From the NCBI RefSeq assembly GCF_036248255.1, contig NZ_CP109178.1:1984001-2048000 (forward strand): DNA of 64,000 nucleotides, written 5' to 3'. Shown here piece by piece: positions 27,539 through 35,980 of the stretch; within the stretch, counting starts at the first letter, position 1, and the number at the start of each line of letters is the position of its first letter. A model generated the notes under the pieces. It had not been told where the DNA came from. It was given only the letters and a program-made list of their open reading frames with translations, and did not search any database. The position numbers were made by a program, and so were the translations under genes. This DNA is from Streptomyces sp. NBC_01717 (GTDB lineage Bacteria > Actinomycetota > Actinomycetes > Streptomycetales > Streptomycetaceae).

Positions 27539-28020
27539 CCTCGCGCCCCGCGTGGGTCTGGCCAGAACTAAGGATCAGATGTTCCCCGTGCCACAACCGC
27601 GCCAGATCTGGCGGGGAGCCACGGGGAACTGCGGTCGCAGACAGTGCGCGCAGCCTGTGTCCGTCGAAGTCGGCATACCGCAGGTCAGACCTCAACTCGC
27701 CCCACCTGGCTCCTAAAGCGGGGGTCGCAGTTCGGATACTCCTCCGGTCGACCGACAAATTCTCCGTCGGCATTCCGCCGAAGAGGGCCGCCACGGACAG
27801 CATCAGCTGCGCCGCTGCCACGAAGCAGCCGAACGTCCGGTTCGGAGGAAGCCGGGGCAGCGCCCCCAGGCGACGGGCAGCAGTTACGAACTGGCCCTGC
27901 ATACAAGTCCGGCCGAGCTCAGAAGATCCTCAAGCTTTTCAGCCCTGGATACCGCGAGCCCGAAGAGCATGTCATGGTCATCCTTCGCTGAATGAACTGA
28001 GCAGCCACAGAGGGGGATCC
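27539..28020. other. Intergenic, no gene seen
   Basis: About 480 bases. A 128-codon minus-strand frame exists but has no start signal. CAACTCGCCCCACCTGGCTCCTAA near 27690 is loosely similar to CAACTCGCCCTATCTCACTCC near 23873, possibly old insertion-sequence ends. Confidence 0.35.
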
Positions 28021-28227
28021 TTGATCGAGCTTGGCGTCATGTTCGGACTCATGGGTGTGACGGCGGTTGCCCTGGTCGTCAAGCTGCTGCGGCGCAACCG
28101 CACAGAGAACGTCGACGGATTCCTCATCGAGCAAGCGAGCCGGGTACGGGCGCGGACCGACCGGGTTACCTACAGCTCCGCCGCAGTACATAACTCTTCA
28201 CCGACGGTGCGCGACTACCGCCCCTAG
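28021..28227 (+). CDS. Small single-helix membrane protein, unknown
   Basis: A 68-aa product starting at TTG 28021 behind GGGGG. One N-terminal membrane helix (GVMFGLMGVTAVALVVKLL) is followed by a basic and polar tail (RRNRTENVDGF, SRVRARTDRVTYSS). No family is recognised and there is no cotranscribed partner, since a decayed transposase begins just downstream. Supported mainly by the ribosome binding site and composition. Confidence 0.5.
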   Translation: MIELGVMFGLMGVTAVALVVKLLRRNRTENVDGFLIEQASRVRARTDRVTYSSAAVHNSSPTVRDYRP

Positions 28228-28300
28228 GGCGCGTATCGGATCGTGATCAATGAGCGGGTTCTCCCCTCGCGCTGATCTTCGATCCGGTAGATCGCCTTGC

Positions 28301-28815
28301 ATGACCCGTATGCAACTGACCGATGTGGAGCGGGAGTTCATCGGGCCGTACCTGCCGATCGGCGAGTATGGCCCGTACCCGGTGCGGCTGCGGCAGCAGT
28401 TCGAGGGGGTGATGTGGCGGTTTCGGACGGGCGGGCAGTGGCGGGAAATGCCCGCCGAGTTCGGTGCCTGGTCGGCCGTCCCCGCACCCGCCCGGACGCG
28501 GTCGCCGGGGACAAGACATCCCGCGGCAACCGCGCCCACCTGCGCAGGCGCGGCATCAAGGCCGTCATCCCGGAGAAACGGGACCAGGCCGCCAACCGGA
28601 AGAGGGAGGGCCGCAAAGGGGGACGCCCCGTCGACATCGACGCCGAGCTCCACAGGGAGACACCGTCGAGCCCGTGATCAACAAGCTCAAGGCGTGGCGG
28701 GGTATCGCGACCCGCTACGACAAGACCCCGGAAAGCTACCTCGCCGGGCTTCAGCTGCGTGCCTCGGTGATCTGGATCAAAGACCTCACCCGAACCAGAG
28801 CCGATAGCCGCGCAG
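28301..28815 (+). pseudogene. IS5-family transposase remnant with internal deletion
   Basis: The N-terminal DUF4096-type domain of an IS5-family transposase is intact (MQLTDVEREFIGPYLPIGEY, VMWRFRTGGQWREMP). After GAWSAV the sequence jumps to the C-terminal part, in another frame: SRGNRAHLRRRGIKAVIPEK, then KLKAWRGIATRYDKTPESY and AGLQLRASVIWI. The catalytic DDE core between them is missing, so the element cannot move. No clear terminal inverted repeats or target duplication survive. Confidence 0.82.
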
Positions 28816-29041
28816 GTCATCGAGGGACGTAGCTTGTCGGGATCGCAGTTGTGGACTGTCTGCGGCAGCCGCATTCCCGGATGTCGGGAGTTCGGTGGCC
28901 CGCTGCCGCCCGAGGAGTGGGGGTCGTGCGCCACCAGCGCGGTGTCGGCCCGCGGTGTCGCAGGAGATCCGGAGCTGGATCGCCCGCCCGCAGGTCTGAG
29001 CACGAGGACATCACCTCCGTCACGCGGCTACAGCTGCCGTG

Positions 29042-29392
29042 TCATGCGTCGATCTGCTCGAAGATGTGTGGGTACGACACGATGTCGTCGGGGAACTCGG
29101 CCGCCATGCGCTGGAACTCCGGGCTGCCGAACGCCGCGGCGAGCGCCTCGGTCGACTCCCAGACCGCGACGTTCATCAGAAGCTGACTGTCCGCCGTTCC
29201 CTTGTGCATCTGCAGGGAGACGAATCCCGGCTGAGCCTTCATGAACTCCGCCTGCCTCCGAAAGAGGGTCAGGAACACTTCAGCCCTCTCCTTCGGGACG
29301 ACGAAGGTGTTGGCCAGGACGATGGGCCCGGTCTTCTCCTTGAACTGCGCGAACATCGGCGTGTGCGGGTCGAGACTCTGCAGCTTGGCCAT
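29042..29392 (-). CDS. Antibiotic biosynthesis monooxygenase (ABM) domain protein
   Basis: A 116-aa dimeric alpha-beta barrel protein of the ABM family. Visible pattern: IVLANTFVVPKERAEVFLTL, FRRQAEFMKAQPGFVSLQMH, LLMNVAVWESTEALAAAF. This set resembles heme- or quinone-related monooxygenases and enzymes acting on polyketide aromatics; no cofactor site is diagnostic. It starts 26 bases after the VOC gene ends, so the two are cotranscribed on the minus strand. Start ATG 29392 with AGGAAGT a few bases before. Confidence 0.88.
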   Translation of the reverse strand: MAKLQSLDPHTPMFAQFKEKTGPIVLANTFVVPKERAEVFLTLFRRQAEFMKAQPGFVSLQMHKGTADSQLLMNVAVWESTEALAAAFGSPEFQRMAAEFPDDIVSYPHIFEQIDA

Positions 29393-29417
29393 TTTCGGTA
29401 CTTCCTCTCGCTATCGG

Positions 29418-29828
29418 TCAGTGGGTGTCGCTGGGGCCCGCGTCCTGGGGATACCAGCGGAGTTCGAGGGTGTTGGTGTCCGGGTCCTGGATGTAGATGG
29501 AGGTGGCGGTGCCGCGGGCACCGAAGCGCTGGACCGGGCCCTCCAGGACGGTGAAGGTGCCCGACTTGATGACCTCGTCCCAGTCGACCGGATTCACGGT
29601 GAGGCAGAGGTGGTCGACGTTGGACTCGCCGCGCGGGCCGGCGACCAGATCGATGATGGTCTCCGGGGTGATCCGCACCGACGGGAAGGGGAGCTTGCCG
29701 GCCCGCCACTCCGCTACGCGCATCGGCTCCAGGCCGAGCAGGTTGGTGTAGAAGTCCAGGGACCGTTCGACATCGGCGACGTTGAGGACCAGGTGGTCGA
29801 ACGCCTTCACGCGAACCGTAGTGACCAT
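29418..29828 (-). CDS. VOC family (glyoxalase/dioxygenase fold) protein
   Basis: A 136-aa vicinal-oxygen-chelate protein. Two beta-alpha-beta-beta-beta modules are visible: FDHLVLNVADVERSLDFYTN and VDHLCLTVNPVDWDEVIKS, with metal-ligand candidates His11, His73 and the Glu of TNTLELRWY. It closely resembles ring-cleaving or glyoxalase-like VOC proteins rather than bleomycin-binding ones. ATG 29828 follows GAAGGG. The first gene of a two-gene unit with the ABM protein. Confidence 0.88.
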   Translation of the reverse strand: MVTTVRVKAFDHLVLNVADVERSLDFYTNLLGLEPMRVAEWRAGKLPFPSVRITPETIIDLVAGPRGESNVDHLCLTVNPVDWDEVIKSGTFTVLEGPVQRFGARGTATSIYIQDPDTNTLELRWYPQDAGPSDTH

Positions 29829-29939
29829 GGATTTTCCCTTCGGGAGGGTGCTGGGGTGATGCCTCTTATGGTCTGCCGCCCGGTGGGCCTCAACAAGGCA
29901 CCATCGACGTACGGTCGTTGGACCGTACTCAACGCCGGA

Positions 29940-30056
29940 GGTGCCCTGCCGGAGCGCGCGGAGGCGGAGGCTTTCCTGACACTTGCCGAGGAACTGCACT
30001 TCGGGCGCACGGCCGAGCGGTTGCGGCTGACGACCCGGCGGGTGACCCCGCGGGCT
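29940..30056 (+). pseudogene. LysR regulator N-terminal stub
   Basis: About 39 codons with the start of a LysR-type helix-turn-helix: ERAEAEAFLTLAEELHFGRT then AERLRLTTRRVTP. The rest of the HTH and the whole effector domain are gone; the sequence runs into the 3' end of the DUF1772 gene. Clearly a truncated remnant, consistent with rearrangement here. Confidence 0.7.
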
Positions 30057-30502
30057 CAGGCGAGGGCGGCGACCAGCAGGGTGAAGGCGGCGATGATGAC
30101 GGCGACGCGGACGTAGTGGAAGCGGTCCCAGCGATTCTGCTGCTCCTTCCAGTCCTCGGGCCGATTCTCGGGGGTCCATGTCTTGCCCCGGTTGTTGATC
30201 GGGACGAGCAGCAGGATCGACATGACCACGCTGAGGATCAGCAGCGCGCCGGCGATGACGACGAGGCCGGCGCCGGGGCGGCGCCATCCGGCGACGGCCC
30301 AGACGGCGGTGAGGACGAGCGAGGTGATGTACCAGACCGGCATCAGTGCGCCGAGCATCCGGCCCCCGTGGGCGCGGCCGAGCACGCCGCTGTCCTCGGG
30401 GAGTCCGTTGAGGATCGGGTTGATGACGAAGGCGACGGAGAACTCCACCCCCACCATCAGGCCGACGACCACGGTGGTGAACACCTCGAGTGCGTTGAGC
30501 AT
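30056..30502 (-). CDS. DUF1772 (anthrone oxygenase-like) membrane protein
   Basis: A 148-aa membrane protein of the DUF1772 family with four hydrophobic segments, EFSVAFVINPILNGLP near the start and NNRGKTWTPENRPEDWKEQQ before the last helix, both characteristic. Relatives include anthrone oxygenases in polyketide tailoring, but most members have no known reaction. ATG 30502 has GGAGGGG seven bases before it. Divergent from a TetR regulator with two palindromic operators in between, so it is the likely regulated gene. Confidence 0.9.
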   Translation of the reverse strand: MLNALEVFTTVVVGLMVGVEFSVAFVINPILNGLPEDSGVLGRAHGGRMLGALMPVWYITSLVLTAVWAVAGWRRPGAGLVVIAGALLILSVVMSILLLVPINNRGKTWTPENRPEDWKEQQNRWDRFHYVRVAVIIAAFTLLVAALA

Positions 30503-30520
30503 GATGACCCCTCCAGGGAT

Positions 30521-30533
30521 CTAGCGCTGCTAG
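30521..30533. promoter_or_regulatory. TetR operator copy 1: CTAGC-N3-GCTAG
   Basis: CTAGCGCTGCTAG, a 13-bp palindrome 19 bases upstream of the DUF1772 start and just before its ribosome binding site. A second copy is at 30572-30584, 51 bases away centre to centre. Confidence 0.7.
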
Positions 30534-30571
30534 CCGATGAGGCAACGCTAATACTACTGCCGCTCGATTGT

Positions 30572-30584
30572 CTAGCAGTGCTAG
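30572..30584. promoter_or_regulatory. TetR operator copy 2: CTAGC-N3-GCTAG
   Basis: CTAGCAGTGCTAG, the second 13-bp palindrome, ten bases before the TetR start. TAGGAT at 30582-30587 could be the -10 of a leaderless tetR transcript, so binding here would autorepress. Confidence 0.7.
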
Positions 30585-30593
30585 GATCGAATA

Positions 30594-31172
30594 ATGTCGG
30601 TACAGGAACGCAAGGAGCGCGAACGGGCGGGCCGCGAGCGCCTCATCGTGGCCACGGCCCGCGAACTCGCCGAGCAGCAGGGCTGGGACGCGGTCACCAC
30701 CCGCCGGCTCGCCGAGCGCATCGAATACAGCCAGCCCGTCCTCTACAGCCATTTCCGCGGCAAGCGCGAGATCATCGGCGCCGTCGCCCTCGAGGGTGCC
30801 ACCGAGATGGCCGCGGCGCTGCGGACCGCGACCTCCGCCGCAGACGGCCCCCGCATCCGGGTCACCGCCCTCGCCCGCGCCTACCTCGACTTCGCCGAAC
30901 ACAACCCGGCGGTCTACGACGCCATGTTCCAGCTCGACGGCGGCCTGGCGTTCGCACACGAGGACACCCCCGAGCCGCTGAAGGACGCCTTCGCCGCCCT
31001 GCTGGAAAGCCTCGGCGAGGTCGCCGGGGACGGCGTCCACCCGGCACTGTTCACCGAGGTGTTCTGGGCAGGCCTGCACGGGCTGGCCACCCTGACCCGG
31101 GCGCGACGGCTCCCGCCGGAGGACACCGAGCGCAGGGTGGAACTGCTGGTGGACCGGCTCGCCATGGTCTGA
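30594..31172 (+). CDS. TetR-family transcriptional regulator
   Basis: Repressor of 192 aa. N-terminal helix-turn-helix: GWDAVTTRRLAERIEYSQPV followed by LYSHFRGKREIIGAV. The C-terminal domain is of the WHG/TetR_C_33 type. ATG 30594 has no Shine-Dalgarno and may begin the transcript. Two CTAGCNNNGCTAG palindromes lie between it and the divergent DUF1772 gene, the expected target and autoregulation site. Ligand unknown. Confidence 0.93.
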   Translation: MSVQERKERERAGRERLIVATARELAEQQGWDAVTTRRLAERIEYSQPVLYSHFRGKREIIGAVALEGATEMAAALRTATSAADGPRIRVTALARAYLDFAEHNPAVYDAMFQLDGGLAFAHEDTPEPLKDAFAALLESLGEVAGDGVHPALFTEVFWAGLHGLATLTRARRLPPEDTERRVELLVDRLAMV

Positions 31173-31402
31173 CACACCGTCCCGCCGGGCACGCAGCCGG
31201 GGTCCCATGACCCCGCTGCCTGCCTCCGGCATCGCTCCCGGTCACTCGCGCCCACACGGCGCAGCCGCAGATCGCCGGGCCCCGCCCCCCGACGGGGCAC
31301 CCGCCCCGGAAGCCGCGGCAGGTTCCGGGAGCTCTCGCGGGACGCGCCGCTCATCAAAACCACGACCGCGGACTGAGGACTGGTCGTTCGGGCAGTCGCT
31401 GG

Positions 31403-31500
31403 TCAACCCACGTTGGCGCGGGCAACGACCTGACGTAGGGGCTTGTCAGCGGCGTGCTTGTTCCGCCAGATGATGTAGGGCCGGCAGCTGCTCCCCATCC
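31403..31500 (-). pseudogene. Possible transposase C-terminal tail
   Basis: A minus-strand frame ends in IIWRNKHAADKPLRQVVARA followed by a stop. The pattern WRN-x-H-A-x-D-x-x-LR-x-V is the kind found at the ends of IS630-like transposases in actinomycetes, but the fragment is too short to be sure. No upstream catalytic part is present. Confidence 0.35.
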
Positions 31501-31610
31501 AGCTCGCCACCGGCCGCCCCGAGGCCGCCCATTCCACCCATCGCGTCCTCGCCACCCGCGGGCCTGATGCCGCCAACGGCGGGTCGACTCGGGACGCAGC
31601 CCACCTCGAC

Positions 31611-31640
31611 TTGATAGGCAAGTGAATACTTGCTTATTCT
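31611..31640 (+). promoter_or_regulatory. Leaderless ArsR promoter with operator
   Basis: TTGATA (31611-31616) and TATTCT (31635-31640) are spaced 18 bases. Between them GCAAGT-GAAT-ACTTGC (31618-31633) is a perfect 6-bp inverted repeat, a plausible ArsR operator placed to block polymerase. The predicted transcription start falls at the GTG at 31647. Confidence 0.7.
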
Positions 31641-31646
31641 GTGGTC

Positions 31647-31949
31647 GTGGCCGACGACCTTTTCAAAGCCTTGGCCGACCCCACCCGCCGCACCATTCTC
31701 GACGAGCTCACGGAGAAGTCCGGACAGACACTGTTCGAGATCTGCTCGCGACTGAGCATGAAGCACCAGCTCGGCATCTCGCGCCAGGCGGTCTCCCAGC
31801 ACCTCGCCGTACTGGAGGCCGCAGGGCTCGTCGAGACCAGGCGGGAGGGCCGCTACAAGTTCCACGACCTGAACACGGCCCCGCTGCGGCAGATCGCTGA
31901 ACGATGGCTCGTGCACGATACGTCCGAACCAAAGGAGAGCACCCCGTGA
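31647..31949 (+). CDS. ArsR-family transcriptional regulator
   Basis: Winged-helix repressor of 100 aa. LFKALADPTRRTILDEL and SRQAVSQHLAVLEAAGLVET are classical ArsR sequence; no metal-binding cysteine pair is seen, so it is of the non-metal type often paired with glyoxalase or SRPBCC genes. GTG 31647 was chosen over GTG 31641 because the -10 (31635-31640) places the transcript start there, giving a leaderless mRNA. It overlaps the following VOC gene by four bases, forming an operon. Confidence 0.9.
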   Translation: MADDLFKALADPTRRTILDELTEKSGQTLFEICSRLSMKHQLGISRQAVSQHLAVLEAAGLVETRREGRYKFHDLNTAPLRQIAERWLVHDTSEPKESTP

Positions 31950-32338
31950 AGATCCATCTGACCAGCGTCTTCGTTGACGACCAGGCCAAGGCTCTGCGCT
32001 TCTACACCGAGATCCTCGGCTTCGTGAAGAAGCACGACGTCCCGGTGGGCGAGAAGGACCGGTGGCTGACCGTCGTCTCGCCCGACGAGCCCGGCGGCAC
32101 CGAACTCCTCCTGGAGCCCGCCGGCCACCCGGCCGTCAAGCCCTACCGCGACACCCTCGTCAAGGACGGCATCCCGCTCGCCCAGTTCGCCGTCGACGAC
32201 GTGAAGGCGGAGTACGAGCGCCTGCACGGCCTCGGAGTCCGCTTCACCCAGGAACCCCTGGAGATGGGCCCCGTCACCACCGCCGTCTTCGACGACACCT
32301 GCGGCAACCTGATCCAGATCGCGACGAAGCCGCAGTAG
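31946..32338 (+). CDS. VOC family protein coupled to ArsR
   Basis: A 130-aa glyoxalase-fold protein: HLTSVFVDDQAKALRFYTEI, GGTELLLEPAGHPAVKPY, QFAVDDVKAEYERLHGLGV and the last metal-ligand region FDDTCGNLIQIA. This type resembles uncharacterised VOC proteins with ArsR partners. GTG 31946 overlaps the ArsR stop (GTGA) with AAAGGAG upstream, so translation is coupled. The ArsR repressor probably senses the VOC substrate or product. Confidence 0.9.
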   Translation: MKIHLTSVFVDDQAKALRFYTEILGFVKKHDVPVGEKDRWLTVVSPDEPGGTELLLEPAGHPAVKPYRDTLVKDGIPLAQFAVDDVKAEYERLHGLGVRFTQEPLEMGPVTTAVFDDTCGNLIQIATKPQ

Positions 32339-32435
32339 GCGGTCGGCCGTGTGCGGGGCTCGGTCGCGCCGGCGGCTGGACCCTCGCCCTGGGGTTCACC
32401 GGCGGGGTGGGCCTGACTCCGGCTGGGGACACGCA

Positions 32436-32981
32436 TCACGTGAGCTGCGAGATGGTGTCTGCGATCATCGCCACCCGGTTGACCACTTCACCGGCTGGGA
32501 CATCGACGAGCTCGTAACCGAACTGCCGATAGCTCTGTTCGTGGATCCGCTCGAAGGCAAGCGACTCCTGGAAGCTGATCCGGCGGGCAGCGGTGGGCTG
32601 ACAGAAGCCGATGTTGCGAATGAAGAAGACCTGCTGCTCGTAAACCCGCTCCCGGGTGATCCTGTCGATCTCGGCGGAGAGCGTCTCTGGGACGGGGCGT
32701 CCGAGATAAGTGCTGAGGGCGTGGGTGCAGATCGGAGACCTGTCGTAAATCTGGAGGGTCACGTCGCTGCATGCGGACTGCATTTGTCGCTGACGCTGCA
32801 GGGCGACCACTGCCACGACGAAGGCTGCCTGGGTCCAGGGCTCGGCATTCCCCTCAGCTTGCTCGCGCGTGATGATCGCAGTCGCTGCCTCATCGACGAC
32901 GTCGAACCCCTGCTCTTGCAGCTGCCGGAGGATCGATGTCTTACCTGCGCCGGGTGCGCCGGTGAGGATGAACCGCTTCAT
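32436..32981 (-). CDS. AAA-type P-loop ATPase/kinase (AAA_28-like)
   Basis: A 181-aa P-loop protein. Walker A is GAPGAGKT (residues 8-15), then VVDEAATAIITREQAEGN and the YDRSPICTHALSTYLG segment, a pattern of the AAA_28/NadR-like ATPases that often act as small-molecule or nucleoside kinases. ATG 32981 follows AAGGA. The upstream open frame belongs to the decayed recombinase gene and is not part of this protein. Codon use is slightly less GC-biased than its neighbours, consistent with horizontal origin. Substrate unknown. Confidence 0.82.
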   Translation of the reverse strand: MKRFILTGAPGAGKTSILRQLQEQGFDVVDEAATAIITREQAEGNAEPWTQAAFVVAVVALQRQRQMQSACSDVTLQIYDRSPICTHALSTYLGRPVPETLSAEIDRITRERVYEQQVFFIRNIGFCQPTAARRISFQESLAFERIHEQSYRQFGYELVDVPAGEVVNRVAMIADTISQLT

Positions 32982-32999
32982 GGCAAGTCCTTGGGTCTT

Positions 33000-34426
33000 T
33001 TCCGGTGGTTGATGTGGAAGTTCGTCCACCCCCATCACGGGCGGTGATGCGGGCGGTGAGGTAGGCGCTCCAGTCACGCTGAGCGTGGTGGGCCCAATTG
33101 AGTGCGGTGTGGATGTGGACATCAAGCAGCTCGGCCAGGACTGACGGGGGCAGTTCGGCGGCGCGTGCGATGAGGGCTGCTGTCCGAGCCGGCCTGGCCT
33201 GGATGCCGTGGCGCGCGAGCTGGTCGTTGAACGCCTTGCGGCTGAGGGGATGGCGGGGCAAGCACGCCGGGGAACAGCCACGGAATCCGGTGGGCCGGGC
33301 GACGGGAGAGATTGGAGCGCTGCCGGGGTGCTTTGGCGAGTTGGTGAAGGAGTTCAGCCAGGCGGGGCGCAATCCACAGCCGTGCATTTCCGAGCTGGAG
33401 GAACATCCTATCCGAGGTGCCATGTTTCTGGTCGGTGGTCAGGTGACGCAGACGTTCGCCGGGGATGCCGTGGAGGAGGACGAGGGATCCGGCGACGCGG
33501 ACTTCCAGTGGGAGCGCGGTGTCGGTGAGGCAGCGGCGGAGTTGCTGCCAGCGCTCTTCCTCGGCGAGGACGGGGCGGCCGTCGCGGTTGGTGGGGTGGC
33601 GATGGTGAATGGATCGGTGAGGCCGCGCTGGGCAGCCCAGTCGAGGAACTGCTTGACCTCGTAGTGCGAACGGTTTGCGCTGAACCAGGTGTCGAGTCGG
33701 TTCTGGTCCAGCGTGGCCAGGTCGAGGTGGTGGGCGTCGAGCCGGTCCAGGAGGAGCAGCGCTTGGCGTACGCGGCGGCGGATCCGCTGGGGTGCCGAGG
33801 TGGTGTGTAGGCGTCCTCCGGCTTGACGCCGGGCGCGCCGAAGTAGCACCCAGGTGGTGAACGGGCGCACGAGGCGGCCGTGGTGCGGGGCCGGTCGGCA
33901 AGTAGGCCGTCGAGCCAGGTGGGGATGCGTTCGAGGTCGCCGTTCCGGGGCGGCAGGATGCCGGTGGCGATCAGCAGGTGGCGCAGGTATCGCTCGGCGT
34001 GCCCGGATGGAAGTTCGTCCAGCAGGTCGTGGGTGATCGGCCGGCGGTCGGCGGCCAGGCGGATCAGCAGCCGGGCGGAGGGCTGTCGGACAGCCGGTGC
34101 AGGGTGCCGGCCGGTTCCGTCGTGTCGTCCAAGGTGCGGAGGAGTGGCTCGAGTTGGGGATGCTGAGTGCCATCGGGGCAGGTGATGCGGTCGCGGACCC
34201 GCCGATGCACCCGGTAGCGCAGGCATTGGCCGTCGGCGTAGGCACCCTCCTCGCTTCCGCAGGTGGTGCAGGGTGCGGCGGGGCCTGCTCCGGCGCAGGG
34301 TCCGCAGATCGCGGCCTCGCTGGGGAAGTGAGCGGTGCCGGTGAGGGGGCGGCGGGCGCCGCAGCGCGCGCAAGGTCCGGGGCGGCTGCGGATGCGGTCG
34401 TAGCAGGGTGGGCAGACTGGGCCCAT
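33000..34426 (-). pseudogene. Frameshifted tyrosine-recombinase-like gene with N-terminal zinc ribbons
   Basis: A site-specific recombinase-like gene broken into at least five frames. First, from 34426: zinc-ribbon sequence (CPPCYDRIRSRPGPCARC, CGPCAGAG, CTTCGSEEG). Then RLLIRLAADRRPITHDLLDE and RYLRHLLIATGILPPRNGDL; then LDAHHLDLATLDQNRLDTWF and KQFLDWAAQRGLTDPF; then LAEEERWQQLRRCLTDTALP and LVLLHGIPGERLRHL; finally HPLSRKAFNDQLARHGI and ELPPSVLAELLDVHIHTALN with WAHHAQRDWSAYL. Read together this is a full-length recombinase; separately no part could work. It occupies the position of an integrase beside other debris. Confidence 0.75.
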
Positions 34427-34558
34427 GGGCCAGTTCGCCCACGGTGAACGGGCTTTCGACCGCCACGCTTCTCCACCCCCGACCTCGATGGCCCGATGCC
34501 TTTCGCGCTCCTCAGGACCGGATGCACTGGAAGTGCCCGGGCTGGCAAGCAGGCCGTG

Positions 34559-35113
34559 TCAGGTGGGAGGACTGCGTCGTACTGGGCGGGGTCTGCGGGG
34601 AAAGAAGGTGTAGCTGAAGGACCATGCGAAGTCGATCATGAGAATCAAGGCCCAGGAGCCGACGAGGCCGATCAGCGGAGCGGCGCGGTGAAGGTCATGG
34701 ACCATCGCGGTGTCGAGAAGGATCAGGCAGCTACCGATGCTCCAGGCAAGCAGGTGACGCAACCACAGGCGTCGTTCACGGGCCGCGTGCTCTCGACCCG
34801 CGCGCGGTAGCCGACTCGGGGTCGGTCCACCGAACCGAGGGGCGATGCGGCTGTCTGCCCATGCCACCAACTGCCCGCCGAAAGCGATTGATACCCCCAG
34901 GTAGACCGCCGCCAGTCCGTGCGCCGAAGTCGGGATCGCGCCTCGTGCGAGGTCGACGGTGGATGCCGTGAAGAGCAGAAGGTCGATGGCGGGAAGCGTG
35001 AGCAGCAGCGCGGTACTCACCCGTGTCCAGCCTGCGCCGTAGCGGCACAGGAGAGCGGTCACCAGCACCACCCAGAAGGAGATCTCGCACCCGACGATCA
35101 ACAGGTAGAGCAC
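34559..35113 (-). CDS. Integral membrane protein, unknown
   Basis: A 184-aa protein with four or five hydrophobic segments: LLIVGCEISFWVVLVTALL at the start, ALLLTLPAIDLLLFTAS, YLGVSIAFGGQLVAWA, LAWSIGSCLILLDTAM, and LVGSWALILMIDFAW near the end. No motif assigns a function; similar proteins occur as isolated genes across Streptomyces. The start is GTG 35113 behind a GGGGGG run. No operon partners. Confidence 0.72.
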   Translation of the reverse strand: MLYLLIVGCEISFWVVLVTALLCRYGAGWTRVSTALLLTLPAIDLLLFTASTVDLARGAIPTSAHGLAAVYLGVSIAFGGQLVAWADSRIAPRFGGPTPSRLPRAGREHAARERRLWLRHLLAWSIGSCLILLDTAMVHDLHRAAPLIGLVGSWALILMIDFAWSFSYTFFPRRPRPVRRSPPT

Positions 35114-35742
35114 CGGCCCCCCAGTTTTTCCTCTGGGTCAGGCACGGCGACGCGGTGCGGGTGGGGGCCGAGGTGCAGGAACCAGCAGGCTTGAGGTCAG
35201 TCCGGCGGGTTGCGCCCCGAGTCGTTGCGACGACGGCTCGGGCACCACTGCCACGTGGAAATGCCCGAGCCGCCATCCAGGCGCAGGAGCGAGCTGGCAC
35301 GGGGGCCAGCCCGCTCCTGCTGTCGGCGCCCACATACCTCCCCATGAGAGCAGGCGCCCCGACCCGCGTGATCGAGTCACTTTGTCCAGCGCACCGCGCG
35401 TCGGAAACATCACCGGCGATGGGGGACGGTCACGGAGTCAACACTCTTGCGAGGAAATCCGCTTGAGACCGTCACGACTCAGTCGCCTTCCATGCACGTA
35501 TCCCGGTGAGCGCCACGCTTCCCACAGGATCGGCGCGACGCGCAACTCGGCAACTCTGCGTCGTAAGTGTCGTACCGTTCGATTTCGCACGGGCGCCTCC
35601 TGGAGGGGGTGTCGGCTCCGAATGCGGCCCTCACGGGAGCAGGTGCGCTAAGGCCGCTGCGGCGCCCCCTTTCATCCGTGCTCTCGCGGTCATTCATGGC
35701 CTGCGGCGATCAAGACGGCTTCGGGCATGAGGAAGAGACACG
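35114..35742. other. Gene-poor stretch, no gene seen
   Basis: About 630 bases between the membrane protein and the kinase remnant. I see no coherent coding sequence, hairpin or repeat. Confidence 0.4.
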
Positions 35743-35980
35743 GTGCTGATAGCGGACCGATACCGGCTGCGGGACGCCATCGGGCGCGGAGCGATGGGCG
35801 AGGTCTGGCGCGCCTTCGACGAGACACTGGACAGACCGGTAGCCGTGATACTGATTCTCACCCGGGATGCCGACCCCACCGCGGCCTCCCGCTTCCGCCT
35901 CGAGGCGCAGACCGCCGGCCGACGACACAAAGCCGAGGCCCGACAAGCCGGACAAGCACGGCGGCAAGGGCAAGCGCTGA
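35743..35980 (+). pseudogene. Ser/Thr protein kinase reduced to its two ends
   Basis: The first about 58 codons are the N-terminus of a Pkn-type kinase: ADRYRLRDAIGRGAMGEVWR with the glycine loop, then DETLDRPVAV and ASRFRLEAQT. The invariant lysine region is altered (AVILI where AVK is expected). The next bases, in another frame, read PADDTKPRPDKPDKHGGKGK and a stop, the low-complexity tail such kinases often have. The catalytic and extracellular parts in between are deleted. GTG 35743 still has GAGGAAGAG upstream. Confidence 0.75.

Larger units (their letters stand above)
31173..31646. other. Intergenic, weak transposase remnant and ArsR promoter
   Basis: About 470 bases between the TetR and ArsR genes. 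The only items noted are the doubtful transposase tail at 31403-31500 and the promoter and operator at 31611-31640. Confidence 0.45.

Noticed and set aside
27516..27902. 128-codon minus-strand frame as a gene
   Set aside because: No ribosome binding site, poor composition and no family.
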